DNA from: Blautia schinkii DSM 10518
GTDB taxonomy: Bacteria; Bacillota; Clostridia; Lachnospirales; Lachnospiraceae
Length of the DNA: 64,000 nt
NCBI GenBank assembly: GCA_000702025.1
Contig: JNKJ01000006.1
Location: 1-64,000, forward strand
Direction of reading: 5' to 3'
Shown here one piece after another: positions 25,881 to 35,477 of this stretch (position 1 is its first letter; every line of letters begins with the position of its first letter). Made by a program: the position numbers and the translations under genes. The notes beneath the pieces are model-generated. The model did not search any database, was not told the origin of the DNA, and saw only the letters and a program-made list of their open reading frames with translations.

Positions 25881-25895
25881 GAGCGTACAAAAGGA

Positions 25896-25978
25896 GAGAA
25901 AAACGTCAAAAAGAATTAAAACAATCAAAAACAATCAGAAGTAATTGATTGGTGTAAAGGTATACGGGCGTTTTTCTC
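25896..25978 (+). promoter_or_regulatory. Inverted repeat in the polyol operon leader
   Basis: GAGAAAAACG (25896-25905) pairs with CGTTTTTCTC (25969-25978); an inner AATCA/TGATT pair lies between. The T-rich second arm could make a weak attenuator, or the arms could be operator half-sites. Confidence 0.5.
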
Positions 25979-26018
25979 ACCGAAACAACGAGGAATCAAA
26001 AATAAGGAGGAAAAATGT

Positions 26019-27098
26019 ATGCAGAAACAAACAAAAAAGAGGATAATGGCAGTTGCAGCAGCGAGCGCATTGACATTATCTATGTTGCCGGCAAATGTTT
26101 ACGCTGAGGAAGCGAAGGAAAGCTTTTCCATCGGATTTGCGCTTAGAACGGCAAATGGCTCCTATTACGCGGCAATCGGTGACATTGTAAAAGCAAAATG
26201 TGATGAGCTTGGCTGGGAATGTACTGTTTTGGATGCAAACAATGACACAACAAAGGAACTGGAAAATATGGAGACGCTTGTTGCCTCTGATGTAGATTTG
26301 ATTTTTCTGGACTGTGTAGACCCGAGCGCGGCAACTGCGAGCCAGCAGGTAGCGTCAGATGCTGAAATTCCTATTATCAATCTTGACTCAGGCGTGGATG
26401 ATATGAGTATGCAGGTTACAACTGTATACTCGGATAACGAGCAGAATGGTCTCGCAGTAGGGAAATACTATGCAGAAGGCCTGGAAGCGGATTATGAGAT
26501 AAGCGCAATCCTGCTGAGCGGCAACACAGGCTCCATTGCAGGAACCCAGAGACGTGACGGCATGTTGGCCGGTATTATCATGCAGCGCACCGGATGTACC
26601 GAGGAAGAGGCTTGGAAAGCAGCAGAAGAGATGGAAGCTTCACTTGTAAGCTCAGGCAAGGCATCTAATGAAGACGCAAAATTCACTATTACCGGTCAGG
26701 GATGGGGCAATTGGACAATTGATGAAGGTCTTGTGGCTGCAGAAGACTTAATCACTGCAAATCCGGATGTAAATCTTGTATTAGGCGAAAACGATCCTAT
26801 GCTAATGGGCGCGCTTACGGCTCTTGACAATGCGGGAATTACTTATGGTAAGGACGGAACCGTGAAGCTTATAAGTGCAGCAGACGGAAGCAAGGATGGC
26901 TATGACGCGATCAAGGAAGGCAAAATTTTAGCGATTGGCGAAAACAGCCCTGTTAAGATAGGCGAGCTTGGCATGGAAATCGCACAGGATATTCTAGTGA
27001 ACGGAACAGATCCGGATACATATGAAGATATTACGATGACAGAGGCGGTTGCTGTAACAGAGGCGAATGTCGATGAGCATTATGACTATGGATTCTAA
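26019..27098 (+). CDS. Ribose-type ABC sugar-binding protein
   Basis: 359 residues of the RbsB-like Peripla_BP_4 fold (FSIGFALRTANGSYYAAIGDIV; DVDLIFLDCVDPSAA; AILLSGNTGSIAGTQRR; VLGENDPMLMGAL). The N-terminal signal (KKRIMAVAAASALTLSMLPANVYA-EE) ends in a signal-peptidase-I-like site and has no lipobox cysteine, odd for a Gram-positive binding protein. AAGGAGG precedes the ATG. It heads an operon with ATPase, permease and enzymes for a polyol or pentose, so it should deliver that substrate. Confidence 0.9.
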   Translation: MQKQTKKRIMAVAAASALTLSMLPANVYAEEAKESFSIGFALRTANGSYYAAIGDIVKAKCDELGWECTVLDANNDTTKELENMETLVASDVDLIFLDCVDPSAATASQQVASDAEIPIINLDSGVDDMSMQVTTVYSDNEQNGLAVGKYYAEGLEADYEISAILLSGNTGSIAGTQRRDGMLAGIIMQRTGCTEEEAWKAAEEMEASLVSSGKASNEDAKFTITGQGWGNWTIDEGLVAAEDLITANPDVNLVLGENDPMLMGALTALDNAGITYGKDGTVKLISAADGSKDGYDAIKEGKILAIGENSPVKIGELGMEIAQDILVNGTDPDTYEDITMTEAVAVTEANVDEHYDYGF

Positions 27099-27155
27099 TG
27101 AATTCTGATAAAGTATGATTGCATAATACTTTATGTGATACGTTAAAGTTGTGGT

Positions 27156-27175
27156 GGGGCTGTTTCGGCAGCCCC
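27156..27175 (+). promoter_or_regulatory. Intercistronic hairpin between binding protein and ATPase
   Basis: GGGGCTG (27156-27162) pairs with CAGCCCC (27169-27175) around a 6-nt loop, with no T-run. Such hairpins after binding-protein genes commonly protect the upstream mRNA and raise its yield over the ATPase. Confidence 0.7.
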
Positions 27176-27195
27176 ATCTGTATAGGGGTGAAGAT

Positions 27196-28692
27196 ATGGA
27201 AAATGCACAGTATCGATTAGAAATGAAGAATATCAGCAAGCAGTTTGGGGGCATACGTGCGCTGGACGATGTTTCTGTGCAGGTAAGGCCCGGGGAAATC
27301 CATGCACTTATCGGTGAAAACGGTGCAGGTAAATCTACACTGATAAAAATTCTCTCCGGCGCATATACCCGTGATACAGGAAAGATTTGTATGGATGGAC
27401 AGGAGGTAAACATCGCCTCTCCATTAGATGCCAAAAATCTCGGGATTGCCGTTATCTATCAGGAGTTTATGCTGGCACCTGATCTGACTGTGGCGGAGAA
27501 TATTTATATAGATAAGCTTGCGGGAAAGGGTAAGCTTATCAATTGGAAAAAGCTAAAGCAGGATGCAAAGGAACGGCTTGAGGAGCTTGGCTTTGGCAAT
27601 ATATCTACCATGGAAAAGGTAGGAAGATTAAGTGTGGCACATCAGCAGATTGTTGAAATCTGTAAATGTCTTACACGAAACGCGAAGATTTTAATTTTGG
27701 ATGAGCCTACAGCTGTGTTGACAGTCACAGAGATAGAAAAACTCTTTTCCCTGATCCGTCTGTTAAAGCAAAAGGGAGTGAGCATTATATTTGTATCTCA
27801 TCATATGAACGAAATTTTTGAGTTATGTGATTCTTATACAGTGCTGAAGGACGGAAAATATGTAAATAACGGAATGGTGCAGGACGTAACGACAAATGAT
27901 CTCATACACATGATGATCGGCAGGGAATTAACACAAATGTTCCCTAAAAGAAATGCAAAGATAGGTGAAGTTATCTTAAAGGTAGAAAACTTGAAGGCGG
28001 AAAACAAGGTAGACAATGTCAGTTTTGAGGTGCGCAGCGGTGAGGTCTTGGGATTTTCAGGGTTGGTCGGTTCAGGCCGCACCGAAACCATGAGGGTAAT
28101 CTTTGGAGTGGATAAAAAAACATCAGGAAAGATAACGTTTATGGGAGAAGAGATTCAGCCCAGGGAACCAAAGGACGCGGTACAGAAAGGGCTTGGATAT
28201 CTTTCGGAAAACCGGAAAAGCCTTGGTCTGCTTATCAACCAAAGTATCAGAATGAACACGACATTGGCTTCTTTAAATAAAGTAACAAATAAGGGATTCA
28301 TCAGACACAAATATGAAAAAGAGTATGTGAAAAATCTTTTATCGCAGATGTCAACAAAATATGGAGATATGGATGACAAGGTAAATAGCCTGAGTGGAGG
28401 AAATCAACAGAAAATCAGTTTTGCCAAGTGGATTTCTGCAGACTGTAAATGCATAGTTTTTGATGAACCAACCCGAGGCGTTGACGTGGGAGCAAAGGTG
28501 GAAATATATGAGCTGATAAACAGGCTGGCCGAGCAGGGAGTTGCGGTGATTATTATTTCTTCTGAGATGACGGAGATTATTGGAATGTGTGACCGTACAG
28601 TTGTCATGGCCCGGGGACGGATAACGGGAGAAATCGGGAAGGAATACCTGAATGAAGGTACGATTATTAAATTTGCGATGAAGGAGGATTAG
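27196..28692 (+). CDS. Ribose-type ABC transporter, fused double ATPase
   Basis: 498 residues from the ATG at 27196 (GGGGTGAAG upstream; the longer frame from 27151 runs through the preceding hairpin). Two ABC domains in tandem: the first with Walker A GENGAGKSTLIK, Walker B ILILDEPTA and a diverged signature LSVAHQQ; the second with the degenerate Walker A typical of RbsA-type proteins (GLVGSGRTE), signature LSGGNQQK and Walker B FDEPTRGVD. It powers import of the sugar bound by the preceding protein. Confidence 0.93.
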   Translation: MENAQYRLEMKNISKQFGGIRALDDVSVQVRPGEIHALIGENGAGKSTLIKILSGAYTRDTGKICMDGQEVNIASPLDAKNLGIAVIYQEFMLAPDLTVAENIYIDKLAGKGKLINWKKLKQDAKERLEELGFGNISTMEKVGRLSVAHQQIVEICKCLTRNAKILILDEPTAVLTVTEIEKLFSLIRLLKQKGVSIIFVSHHMNEIFELCDSYTVLKDGKYVNNGMVQDVTTNDLIHMMIGRELTQMFPKRNAKIGEVILKVENLKAENKVDNVSFEVRSGEVLGFSGLVGSGRTETMRVIFGVDKKTSGKITFMGEEIQPREPKDAVQKGLGYLSENRKSLGLLINQSIRMNTTLASLNKVTNKGFIRHKYEKEYVKNLLSQMSTKYGDMDDKVNSLSGGNQQKISFAKWISADCKCIVFDEPTRGVDVGAKVEIYELINRLAEQGVAVIIISSEMTEIIGMCDRTVVMARGRITGEIGKEYLNEGTIIKFAMKED

Positions 28693-28695
28693 GAA

Positions 28696-29640
28696 ATGAA
28701 GAAAAATAATAAGGTGGGTAAAATTCTATTAGACAATAATACCTATATTATATTTTTGGCGCTGTTTATCATATGCTGTCTGCTTTCTGATAAATTTTTT
28801 TCATATCTGAATCTGAGGAATATTCTCCTTCAGCAGGCCGGACCGATTTTGGTCGCAGTGGGAATGCTGATGGTAATATTGACAGGCGGCATTGATCTTT
28901 CGGTGGGCTCGGTGATGGCGGTAGGCTCTTCTCTGGCGGCCGTACTGATGTCGAGTATGAACGTTCCGTGGGGACTGGCTATTCTTATAGCGCTGGCAGT
29001 GGGAGTTGTGCTGGGTGCTTTTACAGGTTTTCTCGTGGCGTACCTGAATTTCCAGGGATTTGTCGCTTCCCTGGCAGTCATGACGATTGCCCGGGGTATC
29101 GCTTATACGATTACAAACGCAACCCCGGTAAACCTTAAAAGCGGCACGCTGAATACATTGACCTCAAAGCAGTTTGGGTATCCGATTATAATTATAACAA
29201 TATTGATGATTCTTATTTTTATTATCCTGGAAAAGTATACAGCTTACGGGCGTATCGTCATCGCCGTCGGAAGCAACAGCGAGGCAGTGAAGCTTTCCGG
29301 TATCCGGGTAAAGAGATATTTGCTTTCTGTTTATGTGATAAGTGGATTTCTTGCTACGCTGGCAGGTATTTTTATAGCGGCGCGTTCTAATGTCGGCAAC
29401 TCTACGATAGGTGAAGGACAAGAACTTGATGCCATTGCGGCATGCGTGATTGGCGGAGCCAGCCTTGCGGGCGGTAAAGGTTCCGTGACGAAAACAGTAA
29501 TCGGCGCTTTGACCCTGGCGTTGATTGGAAATATTATGAACCTTCTTGCAGTACCTGCATATCCGCAGAGGATTATAAAGGGATTTATCATCATCGTTGC
29601 AGTCTTACTTCAGGTAGTGACAGACAGGGATAAGCAGTAG
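28696..29640 (+). CDS. Ribose-type ABC transporter permease
   Basis: 314 residues, eight to ten membrane segments, of the RbsC/BPD_transp_2 family: GGIDLSVGSVMAVGSSLAAVL and the cytoplasmic coupling segment GRIVIAVGSNSEAVKLSGIRVKR are typical, as is CVIGGASLAGGKGSV. It starts 3 bp after the ATPase stop region and forms the membrane channel of the importer. Confidence 0.93.
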   Translation: MKKNNKVGKILLDNNTYIIFLALFIICCLLSDKFFSYLNLRNILLQQAGPILVAVGMLMVILTGGIDLSVGSVMAVGSSLAAVLMSSMNVPWGLAILIALAVGVVLGAFTGFLVAYLNFQGFVASLAVMTIARGIAYTITNATPVNLKSGTLNTLTSKQFGYPIIIITILMILIFIILEKYTAYGRIVIAVGSNSEAVKLSGIRVKRYLLSVYVISGFLATLAGIFIAARSNVGNSTIGEGQELDAIAACVIGGASLAGGKGSVTKTVIGALTLALIGNIMNLLAVPAYPQRIIKGFIIIVAVLLQVVTDRDKQ

Positions 29641-29679
29641 TAGACAAGGATAAGCAGCAGGCAAGGATAAACAGCAGCA
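29623..29679 (+). repeat. Degenerate tandem repeat before the dehydrogenase gene
   Basis: Three units of 17-20 nt based on GACAAGGATAAGCAGCAG. The first covers the last codons of the permease gene. The array ends 3 bp before the ribosome site of the next gene. Confidence 0.65.
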
Positions 29680-29694
29680 GAAAGGAGAGGGCTT

Positions 29695-30717
29695 ATGAAA
29701 GCAGCAAGATTTTATGAAAAAGGTAAACTTGTAGTTGAGGATGTTCCGGTCAGGGAACCGAAAGAATACGAGGTTGTGGTAAGAATAAGATATAGCGGAA
29801 TCTGCGGCACGGACGTACATATTTTTGACGGGGAAAAGGGTTCTGCTGAGGTGAACCCGCCGGTTACACTTGGCCATGAATTTTCGGGAGATATTGTGAA
29901 GCTTGGAGTCTCCGTGGAAAAATTAAAGGAAGGGGACAGAGTCAGTGTTGATCCCAATACCTATTGTGGGAAATGTTATTTCTGTGCAAACGGAAAGAAG
30001 CACTTGTGTACTTCTATGACGGGTCTGGGAACTGCTTTGGACGGTTCCTTTGCGGAATATATCACGGTTCCGGAGGAAAATGTATATCTGGTTGCCGACA
30101 ATGTATCGTATGAAGAAGCTGCAATGACAGAACCCATATCCTGCTGTATTCATGGTTTTGACATGACGGGCGTTCAGGCCGGAGATACGGTTATGGTAGT
30201 GGGAACAGGAAATATAGGTCTGATCATGGTACAGCTCGCAAAGCATGCCGGGGCGACAACTGTCATTGCGGTCGAGCCAAATGAAAAGCGAAGAGAAAAG
30301 GCAAAGCTTTTAGGGGCTGATATTGGTGTAAACCCAATGAGTGATAATCTTGATGAAGTTTTAAACAAATATAATATTAACAATATTGATAAAGTAATTG
30401 ACTGTGCAGGACGTACCTCCACGGCAGAGTATTCCGTCAAATATGCAGGAAAAGGCGCTATGGTGATGCTCTTTGGGCTTACAGGGCCTGATGACATTAT
30501 GGGACTTCATCCATTCGATGTATTTAAGAAGGAATTGACGATTAAAGGTTCTTTCGTAAACCCGGATACATTTGAAAGAGCAGGCAGACTTTTAAGCTCA
30601 GGAGTGGTTAAGGTAGATTCGATAATCACAGATATTGTTGAACTGGATGATATCCAGAAGGTTTTTGAGGAACGGCTTTATGCAAAGGACGGAAAGGTTC
30701 TTATTAAATGTTTCTAA
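29695..30717 (+). CDS. Zinc-dependent alcohol/polyol dehydrogenase (MDR)
   Basis: 340 residues of the medium-chain dehydrogenase family. Catalytic zinc ligands in GICGTDVH and LGHEFSGD; structural zinc cysteines in YCGKCYFCANGKKHLC; Rossmann motif GTGNIGL followed by VEPNEKRR, which suggests NAD rather than NADP use. Similar to sorbitol, xylitol and threonine dehydrogenases. In this operon it probably oxidises a polyol to a ketose. AAAGGAGAGG precedes the ATG. Confidence 0.9.
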   Translation: MKAARFYEKGKLVVEDVPVREPKEYEVVVRIRYSGICGTDVHIFDGEKGSAEVNPPVTLGHEFSGDIVKLGVSVEKLKEGDRVSVDPNTYCGKCYFCANGKKHLCTSMTGLGTALDGSFAEYITVPEENVYLVADNVSYEEAAMTEPISCCIHGFDMTGVQAGDTVMVVGTGNIGLIMVQLAKHAGATTVIAVEPNEKRREKAKLLGADIGVNPMSDNLDEVLNKYNINNIDKVIDCAGRTSTAEYSVKYAGKGAMVMLFGLTGPDDIMGLHPFDVFKKELTIKGSFVNPDTFERAGRLLSSGVVKVDSIITDIVELDDIQKVFEERLYAKDGKVLIKCF

Positions 30718-30732
30718 ATGGAGGTGTGAGGA

Positions 30733-31875
30733 ATGTCTGTTTATTCAAAATTTTCGAGAGGCTGGTGTTCTCCGGAGCGCTATGTGCAGGGGCCAAATGA
30801 ATTTGACAATTTAAAACTGTATACAGATAAGTTTGGCACAAGGGTTGCGGCGTTTATTGACAGTTTTTTATATTCTGCTTATACGGAAAGAATAAATCAA
30901 ATTTATAATGACGGTAAGCATCAGGTTCAGACGCTTGTTTTTGACACAGAGGTGACAGAAGAAACAATTGAGGAAAGAACACAGGAGCTGCTCACACATA
31001 AACCGGATGTGATTCTGGGGATTGGCGGGGGCAAAACCATTGACGTGGCTAAGGCCGTGGGGACTAAGCTGGATACTCCGTTTATTATCGTGCCTACGAT
31101 AGCAGCAACAGATGCGCCCACCAGCTCTCTGTCAGTCATATACAGAAAAGATGGTTCACATGCAGGTGAATTTTTTTATGACCACAGTCCCAGGATTTTA
31201 GTGGTTGACAGCAAAATCATCGCGGATGCGCCGACACGATTCCTGGTTTCAGGAATGGGAGACGCGCTTGCCACATTGATTGAGGCGGATTCCACCAGAA
31301 AATCCAATACGCCTAATCTTGTTTACCATAAGGATGGAGGCTTCCGCCAGACACTGGCAGGCCGGGCTATTGCGAAAGCGTGTTATGATTCTCTGATGAA
31401 ATATGGCGTACAGGCCAAAATAGCGTGTGAGAATCATGTGGTAACAGAGGCTTTGGAGAATATTATTGAAACAAATATTCTATTAAGCGGCCTGGGCTTT
31501 GAAAACAATGCAACCTCTGGGGCTCATTCTATAAACGACGGGCTTACTGCAATGGAAAACAGCTCTAAGACTATGCACGGAGAAAAGGTTGCGTTTGGTT
31601 GTATTGTCCAGCTTATTGCAGAGTGTGCAAAGACGGAGTATTTGGAGGAAGTGCTTACTTTCTGCATGAGCGTGGGGCTGCCTGTCTGCCTGGAGGACGT
31701 TTTTGTAGAAAATACAGATGAAAATATCAGAAAAATCACGCAGGCATCAATGCACAGTAATTGGAATAACATGCCATTTGAGGTGGATGAGGATCTGGTG
31801 TTTGCGGCCATAAAGACGGCAGATGCTTACGGAAAAGCATTTAAAGAAGAATGGATTAGGAAAAAGGGAGTGTGA
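30733..31875 (+). CDS. Iron-type glycerol dehydrogenase family protein (GldA-like)
   Basis: 380 residues of the iron-containing dehydrogenase superfamily, GldA branch: ILGIGGGKTIDVAKAVG nucleotide loop, PTIAATDAPTSSLSVIY, and metal ligands expected in SGMGDALATLIE and in the later GAHSINDGL and MHGEKVAFG histidines. It should oxidise glycerol or another small polyol, or reduce a ketose. Two different dehydrogenases in one operon suggest two polyol substrates or two steps. Start follows GGAGGTG. Confidence 0.88.
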   Translation: MSVYSKFSRGWCSPERYVQGPNEFDNLKLYTDKFGTRVAAFIDSFLYSAYTERINQIYNDGKHQVQTLVFDTEVTEETIEERTQELLTHKPDVILGIGGGKTIDVAKAVGTKLDTPFIIVPTIAATDAPTSSLSVIYRKDGSHAGEFFYDHSPRILVVDSKIIADAPTRFLVSGMGDALATLIEADSTRKSNTPNLVYHKDGGFRQTLAGRAIAKACYDSLMKYGVQAKIACENHVVTEALENIIETNILLSGLGFENNATSGAHSINDGLTAMENSSKTMHGEKVAFGCIVQLIAECAKTEYLEEVLTFCMSVGLPVCLEDVFVENTDENIRKITQASMHSNWNNMPFEVDEDLVFAAIKTADAYGKAFKEEWIRKKGV

Positions 31876-31879
31876 AGGT

Positions 31880-32734
31880 ATGAAATTCGACAGTGAAAAA
31901 GTTAGTACTCTCTCCGTTGCTATAAGGAAAAATATACTTAGAACTATTGCATCTAAGGGTACAGGACATGTAGGAGGCTCGCTTTCTATTGCGGATACTT
32001 TGGCGGTTCTGTATGGTGGTGTGATGAATATAGATCCAGCTAATCCACAAAAAGCGGACAGGGATTATATTGTTTTATCCAAAGGGCACTGTGGACCGGC
32101 AATGTATGCAGCTCTGGCTGCTAAAGGGTATTTTGGTGAGGCAGAACTGGATACCTTGAATCAAAACGGTACTATATTGCCAAGCCATACGGACAGGGCG
32201 AAGACGCCGGGGGTAGATATGACGACAGGCTCTCTCGGACAAGGGGCGTCTCTGGCTGCTGGAGCAGCGTTTGCGGATAAGCTTAACAATGCATCTAATT
32301 ACACATATCTGATTCTTGGAGATGGTGAGCTTGATGAGGGGCAGGTATGGGAGTCTGTGCTGTTTGCCGCGCATAATCATCTGTCGAATCTGATTACTTT
32401 CGTGGACGTGAATGGTAAGCAATTGGACGGTACAACGGATGAAGTATGCTGTCTGGGTGATATCGGAAGAAAATTCGATGCGTTTGGATATCATGTGATA
32501 GAGGTTGAGAATGGCAATGATGTTTCACAGATTTATGATGCAATTCAGGATGCAAAGAGGGAGCGAAATATTCCTTCAGCTATCATTCTGCATACCATCA
32601 AGGGTGCGGGAGTAAAAAAATACGCGGAGATGGAAAACTGCCATTCAACTAATGTGGATATAAAGAATTTAGATGAGTTTTACAGAGAATTGGAAAAACC
32701 GGCAGAACGGACAGGAGGTGTGTCCCATGACTGA
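31880..32734 (+). CDS. Transketolase, N-terminal subunit
   Basis: 284 residues from the ATG at 31880 (GTGAAGG upstream; an upstream start at 31823 lies inside the previous gene). It is the thiamine-diphosphate-binding half: SLSIADTLAVLYGG, LSKGHCGPAMYAAL and the ThDP motif GDGELDEGQVWE. It pairs with the next gene, which overlaps it by 8 bp. Split transketolases are common in Clostridia and archaea. With the kinase at 33665 it would pass xylulose-5-phosphate into the pentose phosphate pathway. Confidence 0.92.
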   Translation: MKFDSEKVSTLSVAIRKNILRTIASKGTGHVGGSLSIADTLAVLYGGVMNIDPANPQKADRDYIVLSKGHCGPAMYAALAAKGYFGEAELDTLNQNGTILPSHTDRAKTPGVDMTTGSLGQGASLAAGAAFADKLNNASNYTYLILGDGELDEGQVWESVLFAAHNHLSNLITFVDVNGKQLDGTTDEVCCLGDIGRKFDAFGYHVIEVENGNDVSQIYDAIQDAKRERNIPSAIILHTIKGAGVKKYAEMENCHSTNVDIKNLDEFYRELEKPAERTGGVSHD

Positions 32735-33656
32735 ATTAAGAAAGGTTTTTTCGGAAACATTGGCAGAGCTGATGGAGAGTAACAGGGATGTGGTATATTT
32801 AGAAGCGGACCTGGCGGGAGCGCTTGGGACAACCTCGCTTTTTACGGATTTTCCTGAGCAGGCATTTGACGTGGGCATTATGGAAGCTAATATGGTTGGC
32901 GTAGGGGCCGGAATGTCAGTGAAAGGCAAGATTCCGTTTATGCACAGCTTTGGTACCTTTGCATCAAGACGATGCGCAGACCAGACTTTTTTATCCGGAT
33001 GCTATAATCATGCAAATATCAAGATAATAGGGTCAGATCCCGGCGTTTCGGCGGAGGCGAACGGTGGTACGCACATGCCGTTTGAGGATATGGGAATATA
33101 CAGGAGTTTTCCGAAAATGACTGTTCTGGATGTGGCGGAGCCTCACCTTTTAAAAGCGGTTCTACGAAGTATGGCCAGTCAGTATGGAGTAATGTACCTC
33201 CGTTTTCCCAGAAAAGGAAAAACAGAATATTATAAGGAAACGCAGGAGATTACAATTGGAAAAGGAATTACGGTAAAGAACGGCACAGATGTAACAATCA
33301 TCGCATCAGGTATTGAGGTAGAGGAGGCACTTGCTGCGGCTGAAGAACTGAAGGAACAGGGAATCAGTGTACGGGTAGTGGATATGTTCACTGTGAAGCC
33401 GCTCGATGAGGAGCTTGTGCTTGCATGTGCCAACGAAACGGGGGCAATTGTAACCGCGGAAAATCATAACAAAATTGGCGGACTTGGCTCTGCAGTGGCT
33501 GAGGTCCTGGCTGAGAATGTCCCGGTTCCTTTTAAGCGTGTGGGTGTGCCAGATTGTTTCGGCGAAGTGGGAGACAAGCAGTTTCTTAGTAATAAATTTG
33601 GTATTTCAAAGGAACATATTAAAGATGCGGTGAAGGATGTTTTGAAAAGGAAATAG
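32727..33656 (+). CDS. Transketolase, C-terminal subunit
   Basis: 309 residues from the ATG at 32727, preceded by GGAGGTGTG; the longer frame from 32673 has no ribosome site. It contains the pyrimidine-binding domain (VVYLEADLAGALGTT, FDVGIMEANMVGVGAGM with the catalytic Glu, MHSFGTFASRRCADQ) and the C-terminal domain (VTIIASGIEVEEAL; VTAENHNKIGGLGSAV). It forms the active enzyme with the preceding subunit. Confidence 0.93.
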   Translation: MTELRKVFSETLAELMESNRDVVYLEADLAGALGTTSLFTDFPEQAFDVGIMEANMVGVGAGMSVKGKIPFMHSFGTFASRRCADQTFLSGCYNHANIKIIGSDPGVSAEANGGTHMPFEDMGIYRSFPKMTVLDVAEPHLLKAVLRSMASQYGVMYLRFPRKGKTEYYKETQEITIGKGITVKNGTDVTIIASGIEVEEALAAAEELKEQGISVRVVDMFTVKPLDEELVLACANETGAIVTAENHNKIGGLGSAVAEVLAENVPVPFKRVGVPDCFGEVGDKQFLSNKFGISKEHIKDAVKDVLKRK

Positions 33657-33664
33657 GTGATCAC

Positions 33665-35152
33665 ATGGGTTATTTGATGGGAATTGACCTGGGCACCTCT
33701 AGCGTTAAGGTGCTTATCACAGACGCATCTGGTGCGGTAAAAGGAATCGGTCAGACGGGCTACGAAGTACTGACTCCGGAAATGGGATATGCGGAGCAGG
33801 ATCCGGCGGTATGGTGGAGCTGTACAAAGCAGGCTGTGAAAGAGGCGCTTTTTACTTCTGGTATTTGCGGAGACGAAATTGATGGAATTGGTTTTTCCGG
33901 ACAGATGCATGGGATGGTGCCACTGGATAGGGATAAAAAGCCGGTTGGAATGGCCGTTATCCATCTTGACCAGAGGTCACTGGAAGAGAAGAAACAGATT
34001 TTTGATATAGCAGGAGAGCTTTTGTCAAAAGAACTTCTCAATCAGCCAAGCGCGGGGATGATGATTTGTTCGTTGCTGTGGATGAAGCATAAAAGGCCCG
34101 AAGTGTATGAGCGTATTGAATTGGTGATGTCGCCAAAGGATTATATACGATATAAAATGACAGGAGTTATCTGCACAGACTATAGCGATGCCAGCGCCAC
34201 GCTTGTTTTTTCCGTGAAAAGCAGGTGCTGGTGCAAAGAATTGATACGGCGCCTGGAACTAAAGGAAGATATTTGGCCGCCTGTATATGAATCCTGTGAG
34301 GAAATAGGAACCGTATGCAAAGAAGCATCTCAAGAGCTTGGGATTTCTGTGAGCACGAGGGTGGTTACCGGAGGCGGGGACTGTGCGGCTCAGTTGATTG
34401 GAAATGCAGTAATTGGTGAAGGGATAGTGTCCTGCAATATCGGAACGGCTTCGCAGCTTGCGGTTGTAACGGACAGTCCGGTATTTGATGATGATATGAG
34501 GTGCCAGTTATGGTGCCATTCCATCCCGGGGCTGTGGATTTTCCAAGGCGGAGCACTCAACGGAGGAAATACCTTAAGCTGGTTGAAGAATAAGATTCTG
34601 AGAGATGGCAGACCTTTTGCGGAATTAGACAAAGAAGCATTGGATGTGGCGGCCGGAAGTGAGGGGCTTGTTTTTCTCCCCTATATTGCAGGAGAAAGAA
34701 CGCCTTATAATAATCCAAAAGCCAGGGGCGTATATTTTGGACTGGGCCTGAAGCATGGCCAGGCACACATGGTGCGTGCCGCTATGGAAGGTGTAATGTA
34801 TAATCTAAAGCAATGCAAAAATATATTTGACGAGATGCGCATTCCTCAGAAAAAGCTGATTGCCTCGGGCGGCGCGGCAAAGGGTAAATGCTGGAAGCAG
34901 ATTCAGGCAGATATGTTGGATATGCCGGTGTTTACAACAATGGTGCAGGAGGAGGCTTGTATGGGGGCCGCGATTATGGCTTCTGTAGGGATTGGGTATT
35001 ATAAGGATGTATACACGGCCTGCAAAGAAATCGTTGTCCTTGACGCGGAGGTGACGGAACCGATTCAGGAAAATGTAAAAAGGTATCAGGAGCAGCAGGA
35101 GATATTCTGTGAGCTTTATGAAGGGCTTAAGGGATTTTATTCGAGGCTGTAA
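33665..35152 (+). CDS. xylB: Xylulokinase-like FGGY carbohydrate kinase
   Basis: 495 residues: N-terminal ATPase lobe GIDLGTSSVKVLITD, substrate loop GFSGQMHGMVPLDRD, HLDQRS, and C-terminal lobe with VVTGGGDCAAQLIGNAV, GGALNGGNTLSWLK and the FGGY signature region LIASGGAAKGKCWKQIQADML. GQMHG is the xylulokinase form of the substrate loop, but related pentulose kinases share it. It ends the operon and probably makes D-xylulose-5-phosphate (or a similar ketose phosphate) for the transketolase. Confidence 0.88.
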   Translation: MGYLMGIDLGTSSVKVLITDASGAVKGIGQTGYEVLTPEMGYAEQDPAVWWSCTKQAVKEALFTSGICGDEIDGIGFSGQMHGMVPLDRDKKPVGMAVIHLDQRSLEEKKQIFDIAGELLSKELLNQPSAGMMICSLLWMKHKRPEVYERIELVMSPKDYIRYKMTGVICTDYSDASATLVFSVKSRCWCKELIRRLELKEDIWPPVYESCEEIGTVCKEASQELGISVSTRVVTGGGDCAAQLIGNAVIGEGIVSCNIGTASQLAVVTDSPVFDDDMRCQLWCHSIPGLWIFQGGALNGGNTLSWLKNKILRDGRPFAELDKEALDVAAGSEGLVFLPYIAGERTPYNNPKARGVYFGLGLKHGQAHMVRAAMEGVMYNLKQCKNIFDEMRIPQKKLIASGGAAKGKCWKQIQADMLDMPVFTTMVQEEACMGAAIMASVGIGYYKDVYTACKEIVVLDAEVTEPIQENVKRYQEQQEIFCELYEGLKGFYSRL

Positions 35153-35302
35153 ATGGTATTGGTTATTAAGTGGGTATCGGTGGATTTTGGGTAAATGCGG
35201 CTGTTTTGGAAAGAAAGTGGCTGCATTTACCGTGAAAAATGTTGTAAAAATATGCGGGGAAAAGTTAGCCGAAAAAAAGCTGAAAAAAATTAAAAAAAGG
35301 GC

Positions 35303-35331
35303 TTGCATTTTTTTTTAGACTATTATATAAT
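35303..35331 (+). promoter_or_regulatory. Promoter of tRNA-Gln
   Basis: TTGCAT (35303-35308), 17-bp spacer, TATAAT (35326-35331), 42 bp before the tRNA. Confidence 0.8.
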
Positions 35332-35373
35332 ACCACTTGTCGCAAGCGATAAACATGTAAAGCAAGCGAATTT

Positions 35374-35445
35374 AGGGCTATCGCCAAACGGTAAGGCAAC
35401 GGACTCTGACTCCGTCATTTCAAGGTTCGAATCCTTGTAGCCCTG
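35374..35445 (+). tRNA. trnQ: tRNA-Gln (anticodon CTG)
   Basis: A complete cloverleaf: acceptor AGGGCTA/TAGCCCT, D-arm GCC...GGC, anticodon stem ACGGA/TCCGT with loop CTCTGAC and anticodon CTG (reads CAG), T-arm CAAGG/CCTTG with TTCGAAT. Discriminator G; CCA is not encoded. It stands alone, with its own promoter and terminator. Confidence 0.95.
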
Positions 35446-35451
35446 CTTGAG

Positions 35452-35477
35452 AGCATCTCGGAAGAGGTGCTTTTTTT
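35452..35477 (+). terminator. Terminator of tRNA-Gln
   Basis: AGCATCT (35452-35458) pairs with AGGTGCT (35465-35471), followed by a T-run to 35477. Confidence 0.9.
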
